NCBI GenBank assembly: GCA_017311315.1
Contig: CM029654.1
Coordinates: 4,285,382-4,349,381 of the forward strand
Length of the DNA: 64,000 nucleotides
Direction: 5' to 3'
Origin: Dendrocalamus latiflorus
Taxonomy: Eukaryota > Streptophyta > Magnoliopsida > Poales > Poaceae
Position 1 is the stretch's first letter. Each line of letters begins with the position of its first letter. This document shows positions 1 to 10,549 of the stretch, in pieces. Below the pieces are notes generated by a model that saw only the letters and a list, made by a program, of their open reading frames with translations, had not been told where the DNA came from and did no database searches. A program made the position numbers and the translations under genes.

Positions 1-758
1 TCCTTTTTGAGATTTCAAATTTCGAATCCTGTACGCTTATCGGTGGGTGGGGTGCGCGCATGAGCGCACGTATTGGGCCCTAAGTAAGGTACGGGCCCAA
101 CTAAATCTAAGGCCCAGTTTGTGGGTGATGGGTTGTGAGAAAGGAAGGGTCCAGCCCAGATACAGCCCAAATCTGCAGCGTACTTCTAATCTTTACGTCT
201 GCTGACTCGGAAGGCGTAACACGCACACGAAAGCCAGTCTGAACACAGTTACACACGTTTCGCTTGCTACAATTTCAGAATGTCATGTCCGGCGCACGGT
301 AACTACTCTCACAGTTTGCTCATGCTGGGCTCAGCAAGGCTGCATTATCAGAGCCATCGAACATTTGAATCGACAGACAAATGCCCACTAAATGACCAAA
401 ATCACAACGCGCGTAGATTTGCAGAGTACTTTTTTCCCCTTCTGAACTTATCTGCCGAAGGGCTTTTATCTACTTTCTCTTCTTCTCTGCATATTGTTGA
501 ACGCAGGGTAAGGCTGTTCTTTAGTTCTTTTCATGTGAACTTGAATGATAGGACGGACTGCAAATGGAGAAAGAAGCCAATCCTTCAGCCAGTGCTCCCC
601 AACAACCAAAAGAACTAGGAGCTAGAACTAGATCGATCTCACCTTCTCCATGTGAGGCTCACTCGTCGTCGTCATCGATGTACTGCGAGATGCCAATGTA
701 AGCAAACATGAGCCCTATGTATGTATGACCCAGTGCATTGTGGGAATGTTCGTTTTGA
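1..758. other. Intergenic, no gene recognised
   Basis: I see no coding region here with family resemblance. The open frame at 280-618 (+) has no recognisable domain. The segment next to 759 is probably the 3' untranslated region of the minus-strand gene ending there. Confidence 0.4.
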
Positions 759-908
759 TCACACGAGGAGCTTGCTCGCCTGCCCGGTCACCGTGTACAG
801 CCTGTTGTACCAGCCGTTGAACGCCATCCCGATGGCCCAGAGGATGTGCCGCCGCCTTTCGCCGGGGTTCTGCAGCATGTACTCGATGTAGTACAGACCT
901 GCTGCGTT
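759..908 (-). CDS. Last exon of an unrecognised protein gene
   Basis: On the minus strand an AG acceptor at 909-910 opens a 50-codon frame that ends in TGA at 761-759. The exon encodes NAAGLYYIEYML at its start and ends in TGQASKLLV. It contains a hydrophobic stretch with several aromatic residues (HILWAIGMAFNGWYNRLY), so a membrane or amphipathic C-terminus is possible. Codon use is GC-rich like the other host exons here. A second possible minus-strand coding patch lies at about 950-1020 (reading LDRSWKRPPGLAAKLMDSR), but I found no convincing GT donor joining it to this exon, and further upstream the sequence turns into repetitive DNA. It could be the intact 3' end of a gene with a long repeat-filled intron, or a truncated pseudogene. 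I do not recognise the family. Confidence 0.4.
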   Translation of the reverse strand, partial: NAAGLYYIEYMLQNPGERRRHILWAIGMAFNGWYNRLYTVTGQASKLLV

Positions 909-1020
909 CTGTCATGGCGCGCTTAGCTACAGAGAGGATGTCATGTGCTCAGCGTTCGCTGCCCTGGAGTCCATGAGCTTCGCGGCGAGCCCCGGCGGCC
1001 TCTTCCAGCTCCTGTCCAGA

Positions 1021-2490
1021 CCATTATCTAGCGTCTTACTTTTTAGAAACTACCCAATAAATTTACCTACCGTTTAATTGAAAACTCAATTAGATGCTGC
1101 TATGTTCGACAGTTCAGGAGCAATATAACAGAAAGTTACATGCAGAATTTTACTTATTTGACATTATAATCAAATACTCTAAGTTAAATCTAAAAACCAA
1201 CTGAGAACTAAAAATCAAATCGATGATCAGATTTTGCTCGTGGGTAGAAGATAGCCAAGATGGCTTTAAGTACGTTCCCACATGTCATAACAAACAAGAT
1301 CACCGAAGGAATCAACCCAAAAACTCTCAGATCAAGAAACCACCCGATTAGACCAAGAACAAGCAAAAACAGGATTTCTTGAAAATCTTGCTATTGAAGT
1401 GACTAGATGATTGGAGATCGATTTTAAGAGGTTATCTCCATCTCATCCATGTCCTTGGCACAACAAGATTAAGAGAGGGGGCAGAAGAGAGATCAAACCA
1501 ACCAAAATATAAGCAACTCAATCAACAGAAAGGGATCAAGAAGGTTTTGAGAAAAGAGATGAAAAAATAACTCAAACCTGAGCAAACTCAATCAGACAAA
1601 GAGATACAAAAAAAAAGGTAGATCAAAAATTAATGTACTGCTCATTTGAGATGATTCGTTTTACAGCCACTCTACTCAAAAGGATAGGGCTCTAAGCCTA
1701 GAGCACACACTCTCTCTAACATATCTCCCATAGAAGGGAGGAGGAGCTAATCACCAAAAAGCTTAGCCAACCTTTTCAAATCCTAGCTCTGCCTCCTCTC
1801 CCCTTATATAGACTCACAACCCGAACCAAAACCTAATGGATCCACTCATTAGGCCAAACCGGGATAACCCGTTAACCCCACTTAACACCGGATTTTACCC
1901 TCTCATGCACACTTTTCAAAAGCGACTTATAACCATTAACCCATTAGTAAATCAACACTTGATCCACCTCACATTTTCAGCACATACAAGATCTAAATCA
2001 CTTAGGCCAACGCCGCAGTTTTACACACCGCTACATTTTCGGTATTGAGCAATTTACCAAAATGTCCCTCTACCGCCTTTCACGAAACTCCCCGTTTCCT
2101 TTGCCACAAAGCATCACCCAGGCTTCGCCATTTCCCACATGGCCCCAATGACTTGCCGCCAAGCCTCTCATGCGTCCGGATCCCATCGAACCGTCCTTGC
2201 TTGCAAACAACCCAAGTTACTTAGCTCACCACATACTTCTTCTTGCACATGACAGCACCCGGCTTCCTTAACCGTCTGAACTTTAACTCCTTCCAATGCA
2301 AAATACACAAAGACATCAATTTGCGCAATTCATCCATACAATGCACAATGCAAAATGTATGCACCCAAATTACTGACCCTAAACTTAGGACAAAACAATA
2401 AACCCATGTTCACACAAGTAACAACACTCAAGTCAAATCATGACCCAAATTCCATGCATTCCAGAAACACAACCTCAGAGCGTCGAGAGA
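1021..2490. repeat. AT-rich repeat, probable old LTR remnant
   Basis: There is no coding potential. The segment is A-rich on the plus strand. It carries a TATATAAGG-type box on the minus strand near 1804-1811, followed (minus sense) by purine-rich sequence, as in LTR promoters. I could not find a second LTR copy or target duplication, so the class is a guess. Confidence 0.3.
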
Positions 2491-2549
2491 GACCGGTCTG
2501 ACCGCCATGCACAGGCTAATCAGACCGCTGGCTGGTCGGACACGAGTAC

Positions 2550-2755
2550 TCGAGGTCTACGACAACCGACCGCAATGCTCATGACTATCGATCACGAAGT
2601 CTACGACTACCGGTCATAAAGTTTACGACTACCGATTACAAAGTTTACAACTATCAACTGCAAAGTCTATGACTATCGACAGCAAAGTCTATGACATTGA
2701 CTACAAATTCTATGACTGCGACAATATGCGAAGTCTACGACAACCGACTATGGAC
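2550..2755. repeat. Degenerate ~20-bp tandem repeat
   Basis: About ten diverged units of the form AAGTCTAYGACTAYCGAYYR follow one another, with changes at several positions per unit and some spacer variation. It is a minisatellite, probably internal to an old retroelement, since similar GTCGGAC/CGACC words continue on both sides. Confidence 0.65.
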
Positions 2756-2989
2756 CATCTGTGGTCGTTCAGGCACTGTAACTTTCGACCATCTGTGGTC
2801 GATCTACCGATCAAACCACCCAACACACGGCCGTTTGGACTGCCTATCACATGGCTAATTGGACTACCGACTACCCAGGGCCGATCAGACTGTCCAACCA
2901 CAAAGTCGTAAACTTCGAATACTCTAGTACTCGTAGTCCAGATGAACTCGTAAACACGAAGTCATCAAACAAAAGTAATCTTTTGTAAA

Positions 2990-3577
2990 ATTCTCAAAAA
3001 CTAGACTTAAACTTTACAAAAATTCTAATTCAAAAGTCAATTCCTCGTTATAATCGTGAGATGACTTTTACAAAGTCTCACACTCGCTATGATCCCTTGC
3101 ACGCAGGGGCGAAGCCAGGATAAAATGCCGCCGGGGTCGGCAGGTCAAAGGCCAAAGACCAAGCCGTGGCAGCTGTGATGTTGCTGCACGTCCACGAAGG
3201 CCGAAGGCCTGCTTGCCGTTGGTACCTGCGGTTTGCATAGTTGCATCACAAGGCTGGCCAATTGGGCTCTGCCGCGCTGGGCTGCTAGGTGCCCGCCGGG
3301 GTCAAACAATTTTTTTGCCGGGGTCTACGCTGGCCAAAAATTGCCTGGTACGGGAGGCAGTCGCCAAGTCGTCGGGGTCGGCCGACCCCAACGGTATAAC
3401 GTAGCTTCGCCCCTGCTTGCACGCCCGCCTAATTCTAATCCAAACTTAAACCAAACTTCAAATCCTCAAAAACCAAACTTAAACTCTACAAAAATTCTAA
3501 TTCAAAAATTAATTATTTATTATAATCATAAGATGACCTTTCACGTAGTCTCGTACTCGCTATGATCCCTTGCACGC
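2990..3577. repeat. Two ~115-bp direct repeats split by a hAT MITE
   Basis: The segments 2990-3103 and 3461-3577 are about 80-85% identical by eye, and each ends in CTCGCTATGATCCCTTGCACG. Once the 3104-3415 MITE and its 8-bp target duplication are removed, the two copies are separated by only about 45 bp, so they form a near-tandem duplication. Confidence 0.7.
3104..3415. mobile_element. hAT-type MITE, 312 bp
   Basis: Terminal inverted repeats CAGGGGCGAAGC and GCTTCGCCCCTG are perfect over 12 bp. The element is flanked by an exact 8-bp direct repeat CTTGCACG at 3096-3103 and 3416-3423. The 8-bp duplication and the CAGGG start are diagnostic of the hAT superfamily. The inside is non-coding and GC-rich, so it is non-autonomous. 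Confidence 0.9.
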
Positions 3578-4014
3578 CCGCCTTTCATGGCTGCCATGCA
3601 CGGACGGACCTTATCCACACTTCCACCTCGAGATGCTGCTTGTGCACGGCAAGCTGGTGTGCTGTGGACGTACGTGTGGCCGGCGATACTACGATGACAC
3701 CGTACAGGAGGAATAACGCCACGTATACGTAGACTCACCGTGCCATTTTTCGTATGCATACTTCTCCCCTATGCCATGGATGCAACTGTTCGTAAGTACT
3801 GCTTTCTCTTCTCTCTGGAGGAAACAAACAAGCAAGTTCAATCCTGAACGATGCAAAATGGCAGTAAAGAGAGCGGGACTACTGCTCCAGTACTCCACTG
3901 TAGTACACGACCCCATCAATCATTCAATCTCTCCCTTGGCAACGTCTACATTTATAGGACAAGGCCCTAAATTTAGCGGGACGCAGTACAACGGCATTTA
4001 AGTCATACGATTAC
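3578..4014. other. Intergenic, no gene recognised
   Basis: Short overlapping open frames occur on both strands, but none shows a recognisable domain or codon pattern. There are no clear regulatory motifs. Confidence 0.4.
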
Positions 4015-4255
4015 GGGCCTGTTTGATATAGTTACGGTTTATAGTTTTTGGTTGAAATTTTTGAATTTTGGCTGTTTACGACAGAGATTACAGAGAGAAA
4101 GATATTTACTTGTGATTTTGGTTGATATAGATATTCGGCTTTTAACGTATACTACAATTAACTTGTAGATCCCGTTTTGAGAAAATACTCCATTTAAAAG
4201 TTAGATACTATAACAAAAGTTAAAAGTCGCTTTTAAAACCGTAAAGAACAGACCC
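4015..4255. mobile_element. MITE family C, copy 1 (241 bp)
   Basis: The ends read GGGCCTGTTTG and, as reverse complement of the right end, GGGTCTGTTC. A TAC triplet flanks both sides (4012-4014 and 4256-4258). Internal words (AAATGGAGTATTTTCTC in sense or complement, GTAAAC-AGCC-AAAATTCAAA, TTTTAAAAG) recur in the copies at 49016-49247 and about 37594-37837, which defines a repeat family. It is non-coding. Confidence 0.75.
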
Positions 4256-5358
4256 TACACAAGCACAGGGGGGCTCTTCGGCTCTCGCTTTTCCCTGTCC
4301 ACATGAAAACCCCCCAAGAAATTGCCGCCCAGAACTGAAAGTAGCAGTCATTATTATACTGAACCTGATATTCAGAAAAGTGAACAAACCAAAGAACGAA
4401 AGAAAAAACACCATGGGAGTAGTCAGTGAAACTTTATCTGCAGTGTAGTGGTGAAGGAACATCGGAGGAAACGGTTGGGATGCCTTTCTGGATGAGCAAT
4501 CAAATCGTTGCTGAAATGGCTGTATCTTCAGAGTCAGGACTTGTGAGGTGAGATGATGAGGCATTGAGGCGATTGCAGGGCCAAATGGATTGTTAGGTCA
4601 CAAGGGTCCAAAGGCTATGACATTAGGATGGCGGTTTCGTGAAAGGTGAAGCGGATTTGGGTTCACATGGGGAGAGCTCCTTTTTTTTTACCCTTTCCTT
4701 TTCTCTTCCACCAATAGTCATGCTCTTGGTTTTTCCCCGGCCATTGTGATTTGACAAGTCTTCTTTCTCTTCTCCTCTCTTCTTTAACAACCACTTACTG
4801 CAAGGGTTTCAATTTCTGTTTTGCTCCTTTTTAATTGCCTAGCTGTGTCTTAATCGGTTTTTTTTTTGCCTAACTGTGTGCACTTTCACTTCCTTTTGAA
4901 AACTATGTACGCAGTTGGCTCCACCAAAAGATATGTTGTTTTGACAATAGTGAGGGGAAATGACATGAGTCAACAATCACACATCTTTAGTGTTCTTTTT
5001 AGTAGTATTAATTCTTCCCCGAATTCTAACTTGGTTGGAAATTTGATGTAACCTGCTGCACTTGTGAAATTATGTGTCTCTAAGTTGGACCAATCATTTT
5101 GGAATCTCAAAAGCTAGTTTGGTTTCTAGATTTCTCTGCATAATTGTTGTACTACTGATCAATATGGTCAGATTTTTCTACGTGATTCTGCCTACCAGTC
5201 GAGTGTTCCCATACCGATTTCACGTGAGAGTTTCTGTTTCCGTGAGAAAATGAAAGATGGCAATAAAAGGATCGAGTTGATGCCCTTCTTGGCTGAGCAA
5301 GAGTACGTACTGCCCAGACTTAGATTACATGATGTAAGATTAATCAAAGGTATGCTAA
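4256..5358. other. Intergenic, no gene recognised
   Basis: AT-rich sequence with homopolymer tracts (T-run near 4680). The open frames at 4220-4564 (-) and 4866-5051 (+) have no recognisable domain. I see no transposon ends here. Confidence 0.4.
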
Positions 5359-5527
5359 GGCATGTTTGTTTCCACTTAAGATTATTATAATCTAGCTTAT
5401 AATTATAAGTGTAAACAAACAGCCTATATTATAAGGTAACTTATTATAATCTAATAGCCCAGATTATTGTAATCTAATAAGCTTAAAAAAGGAGCTTATT
5501 TCAGCTTATTGATCCCCTTTTATCTTA

Positions 5528-6484
5528 GGGCCTGTTTGGGAGAGCTCCACCAGCTCCAGATCCACCTAAAAGGTGGATCTGGAGCTTTAGGTGGATCTGG
5601 AGCTGGATTCACCGTGGAGCAGCTCCATCGTGGATCTGGGATTCGTCAAAGTGTTTGGTACAGCTCCACCTCCCTCTCTATCTCACTTCCACCTGGGCCC
5701 CACGCGTCAGGGGGCAAAATGAAAAAAAAGATCCACGACTTCCTTCTTCCTCGGCTCGGGCGCGATGGGGAGTCTACCGGCGCTGCGGCGGCGGCGGCCA
5801 AGAACCCCCGGCAGGCGTCGCCGACGCCGGTGCCGTGACGGAGCCGTCAAGTGCGGAAGTGTGGGCGAGCTTCAACTCGTCGGCGAGCTACTCCAACCAC
5901 CACGCGCACACGGGGATCCGGCGGTTGAAGAGCAGCAGCTAGTACCCGGAGCTGCGGGTCGACAGCGACGGCGTGTGGGGCCTCGCATCGCCGGAGGCGG
6001 CCTGGCGGTTCTACGACGACGCCGAGCTGTACCGGACCCGGCAGAGGAGGAGGCGGTGAAGAGGAGGAGGCGGAGGAGCGGCCGACGGGCGCAGGCGCAG
6101 GCGAGGCGGAGAAGAGGAGGAGGCGGAGCGGCGGCTGGGGGGCGGGCGCGGCCGGCCGAGGGGCGGGCGCGGTGGAGGGGGTGGAGACGGCGCGGCGGGG
6201 AGGACGGGAGGACGGCGCAGCGACGAGAAATAAAAAGAACGAAACGTTTTTTTGTGTGTAATCAGTGGCATGGTGGGTAATTTTCCCCAACTCCACCAAC
6301 TTAAGTTTGGTGGAGCACCTCAAGAGGTGCTCCATGGATTTGGTGGATCTGGAGCCAGATCCATAGTTTTGGTGGAGCAGATCCACGGTGAAGCTGCTGG
6401 AGCTAGAACTGTTTGGCTTGGAAAAGTGGATCCGGATCTGTTTTTCGTGAATCTGGAGCTGGTGGAGCTCTCCCAAACAGGCCC
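5528..6484. mobile_element. Nested Harbinger-type MITE with captured GC-rich DNA
   Basis: Terminal inverted repeats GGGCCTGTTTGGGAGAGCTC match perfectly for more than 30 bp. The target duplication is TTA (5525-5527 and 6485-6487). The ends hold repeated GGTGGATCTGGAGCT words. The middle (about 5690-6240) is strongly GC-rich, unlike the ends, with long open frames on both strands, so it looks like captured host exon sequence (a Pack-MITE). One plus frame runs 5655-5942, stops at TAG, and continues open beyond it to a TGA near 6058 (key residues YPELRVDSDGVWGL after the stop), which suggests a once longer coding frame. The donor gene is not recognised. Confidence 0.85.
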
Positions 6485-6677
6485 TTAATGAACATAAAAC
6501 TTTAGAAATATTACCCACCTTTGCCATTCATCTATCCCCTGCTCCCGTGCCTCTCTCTCCCAGAAACTCATCCCCTCCCAGACGCGCCTCCCCTCCCAGC
6601 GCCTCCCCTCCGAGCGAATCCCCTCCCAGCGCCTCTCTCTCCCTCCCGTGCGCCTCCTTCCTCTCCTCTTCCCCAAG

Positions 6678-7142
6678 ATGGATCCCCAAGATGGTGATGA
6701 TGCGGAGGTCGGCCTTGCCCTTGCGCTTGCCTACTGGGATTCCATTGCGCGAAGCCCCGGGGTCGCCGAGGAAGTCGCTGGGAGGGGCGGCGCTGGCCGA
6801 GGCGGCGCCGGCCGGGGCGGCGTCGGGAGGGGACGTGGTGCCGGGAGAGGCCGCGGAGTCACGGGAGGCCGAGGCGTCGTGGTCGACGGCCTGGGCGCCG
6901 GCGTCAAAGGCCTCGGGAGCGGCGGCCTGGGCATGGGCGGCAACCTCGTGGGTGACGACCTAGGCGTGGGTGGTGGCCTCGGTGTGGGCATCGGCCTTGG
7001 GGCGGCGGGCTGGGCACGAGCGCTGCCAGCGCCGGCCTCAGGGGTGGCGGGAGAGGCCGCGGAGTCGCGGGAGGCCGAGGCGTCGGGGGCCTCGGGGGCG
7101 GCGGCCTGGGCATGGGCGGCGACCTCGGGGGCGACGATCTAG
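6678..7142 (+). pseudogene. Glycine/alanine-rich ORF inside Harbinger element
   Basis: This open frame of 154 codons begins MDPQDGDDAEVGLALALAY and turns into Gly/Arg- and Gly/Val-rich low-complexity sequence. A duplication of about 177 bp is visible: GGGCTGGGCAC-AGCG-TGCCAGCGCCGGCCTCAG occurs near 7007-7041 and again near 7184-7214. It lies between the element's left arm and the transposase tail, so it may be the remains of the element's first ORF or of captured sequence. Function is unknown, and expression is doubtful. Confidence 0.4.
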
Positions 7143-7575
7143 GCGTGGGCGACGGCCTCGGTGTGGGCATGGGGGCGGCGGGCTGGGCACAGGCGTTGCC
7201 AGCGCCGGCCTCAGTGGTACTACAGTTCCAATTTCCAAAGGTGGTTGAAAGTAAATTTTCTGTACACAGAATACATATTTCTGGATGAACATTGTGTAGA
7301 GAACATGGCATCTCACCAGTCACCACATAATGGGGATTCCTCATGATAAAGCAATGGCTTCCAATATCCCACCATGGAAAATTCCCCGTGGTGGCTGGTG
7401 TATGCATTATACAAGCATGACAAGCAACGACATTGCAAAAAATGGTAGAAAAATGTTTTTGTTTGTGCTGATTGTATACAGGAACAATAGCTGAAATTAT
7501 ATATTTGGGTAACTGCTGGAAGGGTGAAAATTATTGCTGTTTAAGATTGCTGTTTAGCAGTACCTTCTACAATTA

Positions 7576-7768
7576 TGCATGACACTCCATAACTTCATTC
7601 GGGATAGTGCTTTGAGTGATGAAGAGTTTGACCGGTGTGATCGAGATGAAAACTATATGCCGATGCCTTCCTCTCATGTGGGTTCAAGTCAATTGGGAGA
7701 TGAAGAGGGGGGGTATGAATGCCTTCCGTGATAATATTGCTAATGCTTTATTTGCTAGAAGAGAGTAA
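7576..7768 (+). pseudogene. PIF/Harbinger transposase C-terminal tail, frameshifted
   Basis: The frame starting CMTLHNFIRDSALSDEEF, followed by FDRCDRDENYMPMPS, is the typical C-terminal end of plant PIF/Harbinger transposases. At the G7 run near 7709-7715 the frame shifts by one base. In the next frame the expected ending NAFRDNIANALFARRE and a TAA follow. The catalytic DDE region upstream is absent. It confirms the class of the surrounding element. Confidence 0.85.
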
Positions 7769-8073
7769 TTTGTTTGTAAGAGCATATTTGTATGAACATA
7801 TGATCATGGATATTTGAATAATTAACCTTTTCTACCACTTATGTATTCAAATTCTTATGTTACTAATGTTTTGCAAGTCCAAACTAATAAAAAAAACATG
7901 TCATAAAAGAATAAATAAGTCACAAAAAAAGGTCAAGGGCATTGTAGTCTTTAAACATTCGAATACAACAATCCATAACTCTGATCTCACCAGCTTATTA
8001 TAATCTAGCTTATATAATCCCCCACCTATAAGCTGGATTATAATAATTTTAAGTGGAAACAAACAGGGCCTAA

Positions 8074-9499
8074 GTATGAAAGGTTACAAGATTCGAATTA
8101 TTTTCCACAAAACTTGCGTTAAACACGCGCATCTGCGTGTGAGCTCGTGAGGAATTTTCGCCTTCAAACTTTCTCCACTAACAACGAATTCAATTTCTGA
8201 GGCGGCAACAGCGCAGCACAGTAGTGCACTGGAGCCGGAGCGAAGACGTCGCCGTAGGAGTAATATCGTATCAGTATCACTCACCTGCTTAAAAAAGCAG
8301 CAAGAGATTCCAAAACAGGGAGTGATTTGGCACAAAGACCTCGGCCTCCGTTTCTACTTGTTCCCATCTCTCGTGCACGCATGCGTCCAGAAATGAGAAT
8401 CGCTCGCCAGAATTGCTCGTTTTTTCTGCATTTTTTGTCATTTCAGGATAAGCTCGGTCGACACAACCAGAATAGAATACTGCAACGCAGAAAAAAGTCA
8501 GGACAAGAGGATACTAGTAAAGAAATCAGCAAATCCATCAGAAAATTTGGAGGCGTGCTCTACCTATTAACAAAGCGTTTGTATAATGCGTCAGGAGCGA
8601 AACAGGGAGCATGTTCCCAGCCGACGCGTTCTTGTTTCGACCTGCTTGTGCTTCGACAAGTGCAGGCGGAATTTATAGTACAAAATTAGTGTAGGGTCTG
8701 AATGGGTTCATGCTTTTGTCTTTAGCTGCTTTTTAACTGCTTGTATGTCTAAGTTCGACTTCTATTTTACTATCTGAACTTCATCATTAGTTGTTGTATT
8801 TGTTTCAAAATTTTAGTTTTGAAAGGCATAGAAACACTTCTGTTTGTACTTATGGATGCCTATGCAGTATAAACTGTTGTTGCAAACATGTACAAGGGTT
8901 TGAGTATATCCGGTTTTACCAGATGGAAGGATTCTCATTCTTTTTTTTTTTTGTCAAAGAATAATCAAGGATGTTCTTGGTGACTCCGTTACATTGTCTC
9001 TGCCTAAAACTATTTCAGAAAACAATCTATAATAGAACAAATCCAGTGCATATCAACTTCTGATAATCCAAATCAGTGTGCCCTGATATTACCCATCACT
9101 GATGCTAGTTTCTTTGGGTTTATGCTCGAATTATTCAATGTGGAGAGAGTTTTCAAACTTGGACTTAACACCATTTCTTGACCAGATCGATTTGAATGGA
9201 CTTATTTTCGTAATCGACGGCATTACAAGTACTCATATGCTCAATTAACAAACAATATTATACAAAAAGCAGAAGATAAGATAAAAGGCATGTTCTTTTG
9301 GATTGGCAAACAAACCGAATGCCAATAAGCCAATAAATAGCTTTAAAAAAACTGTCCTGATAAGCTCTTTTGAAAAACCGGCAGAAAAGCTGTTCCATTT
9401 ATTTATTCAAGTGAAGTTATAAATCATAAAACAATAAGCTAAAAAAATGGGGCCAAAGTGTGTAGAACGTAAAAGTTTTATTCCATTTGTTAGCTTACG
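8074..9499. other. Intergenic, no gene recognised
   Basis: The open frames at 8084-8335 (-) and 8327-8689 (+) show no recognisable domain. From about 8700 the sequence is AT-rich. A segment at about 9285-9495 starting GGCATGTTCTTTTGG resembles a worn MITE end, but I could not find its partner. Confidence 0.4.
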
Positions 9500-9789
9500 G
9501 GGTGTTTGTATTAGCTATGACTAATAGATTTTGACTGTGGCTAATGACTTTTTCTTGAAAACGAATAGTATTGAATGAAAGAAGTAGCTTTTAGAAGAGG
9601 AGAGTGAGCGATGTAAAAAGTAAGGAATGGATGCGTGCATGAGAGGAGTGGGTGTGTTATATGCCCGTGACCCTCTGTCTTATCCTCAGAGCGAGAGAAG
9701 TGGAGAAACTGTTTCGAAAAACTATATGTTCATATTGATTTTTGACTTATTCAAACAAAAGTTAGAAACATAAATCAATACAAACACCC
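9500..9789. mobile_element. MITE with GGGTGTTTGTATT ends (290 bp)
   Basis: Terminal inverted repeat GGGTGTTTGTATT and AATACAAACACCC, 13 bp perfect. It is non-coding. I see no clear target duplication. The element at 19141-19457 contains similar internal words (TTTTGACYGTGGCTRAT, AGAAGCTA), so they may be related. Confidence 0.7.
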
Positions 9790-10275
9790 TTGTCTTGCGT
9801 GCACTCCATCTCGTGCTGTGGCCACACTACCTTTGCAAACTCCAAATAACTAAGCATTTTCAATGGCCGCAATTAGAAGCATCACGCATTGAGAAAAAAA
9901 AACCATGAAGGATCAAACATAGGGTTAACTGAGGAATGTTGAGACATCTTCTCTATTAATATGCGAATTATAGATCTCTATACGTTACATATGCGAATTA
10001 TAGCTTACCATATGTAACTTCGAAAAAAGTACACTTGTAACTAGTATACCGCTTAGTTTTGTTCATGCTAATACCACAAATCACATCTTTTAACACATCT
10101 CAGCTTGATTTGTTGACGCTTACTGTTTATTCCCCCTTAGACCTAACAATTGCATTTGCATCCATATTATGACCGCCATAAAAGCATCAATGTAAAGTCA
10201 ACACAGTCTCGCTCAAAAACCACATAATTTTTGAATTGACGTTTCTAACTTCAGGAATGAACCCAATGGTTTTTA

Positions 10276-10546
10276 GGCCCTGTTTAGATACGCTTAAAAT
10301 CCGATTCTGGTAGAATTAAGCGAGAATCCCACCCAAACGCTTTGATTATTTTTCGATTCTTTCAACCGCCGCGGTGGGAAAGATCGGCATTTGCACTGGG
10401 AATCCAAAATCCTGTACCGCGAGCCCAAGGGGCCGTTTCTTCCACCGCGACGATTCTTCAGACTGCAGATTCTTCAGACCGCGACTTATCAGAAAATCCT
10501 GATCAAATTAAAATCGATTCTCAGATAAGCGTATCCAAACAGGGCC
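10276..10546. mobile_element. Tourist-type MITE (271 bp)
   Basis: Ends GGCCCTGTTTAGATACGCTTA and TAAGCGTATCCAAACAGGGCC form a near-perfect 21-bp inverted repeat. Target duplication TTA lies at 10273-10275 and 10547-10549, typical of PIF/Harbinger-derived MITEs. The interior is non-coding. Confidence 0.9.
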
Positions 10547-10549
10547 TTA

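Larger units (their letters stand above)
5359..8070 (+). mobile_element. PIF/Harbinger element derivative (2.7 kb, nested)
   Basis: The ends are GGCATGTTTGTTTCCACTTA and its complement TAAGTGGAAACAAACAGGGCC. Target duplication TAA lies at 5356-5358 and 8071-8073. Subterminal palindromic TTATTATAATCTAGCTTAT words occur at both ends. Inside are a nested MITE (5528-6484), a glycine-rich open frame (6678-7142), and the C-terminal tail of a PIF/Harbinger (DDE_Tnp_4 type) transposase (7576-7768). Without the nested MITE the element would be about 1.75 kb. The DDE core is missing, so it cannot transpose itself. The 413-bp element at 36607-37019 shares both ends and is a further deletion derivative. 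Confidence 0.88.

Noticed and set aside
2550..2755. CRISPR-like repeat array
   Set aside because: The roughly 20-bp units are contiguous and diverged, with no unique spacers, and the DNA is clearly plant nuclear.
5847..6527. Long minus-strand open frame of 226 codons in the nested MITE
   Set aside because: It reads through both the GC-rich core and the MITE's inverted end, is proline/arginine/serine rich, and has no recognisable domain. It is a by-product of GC-rich sequence rather than a gene.
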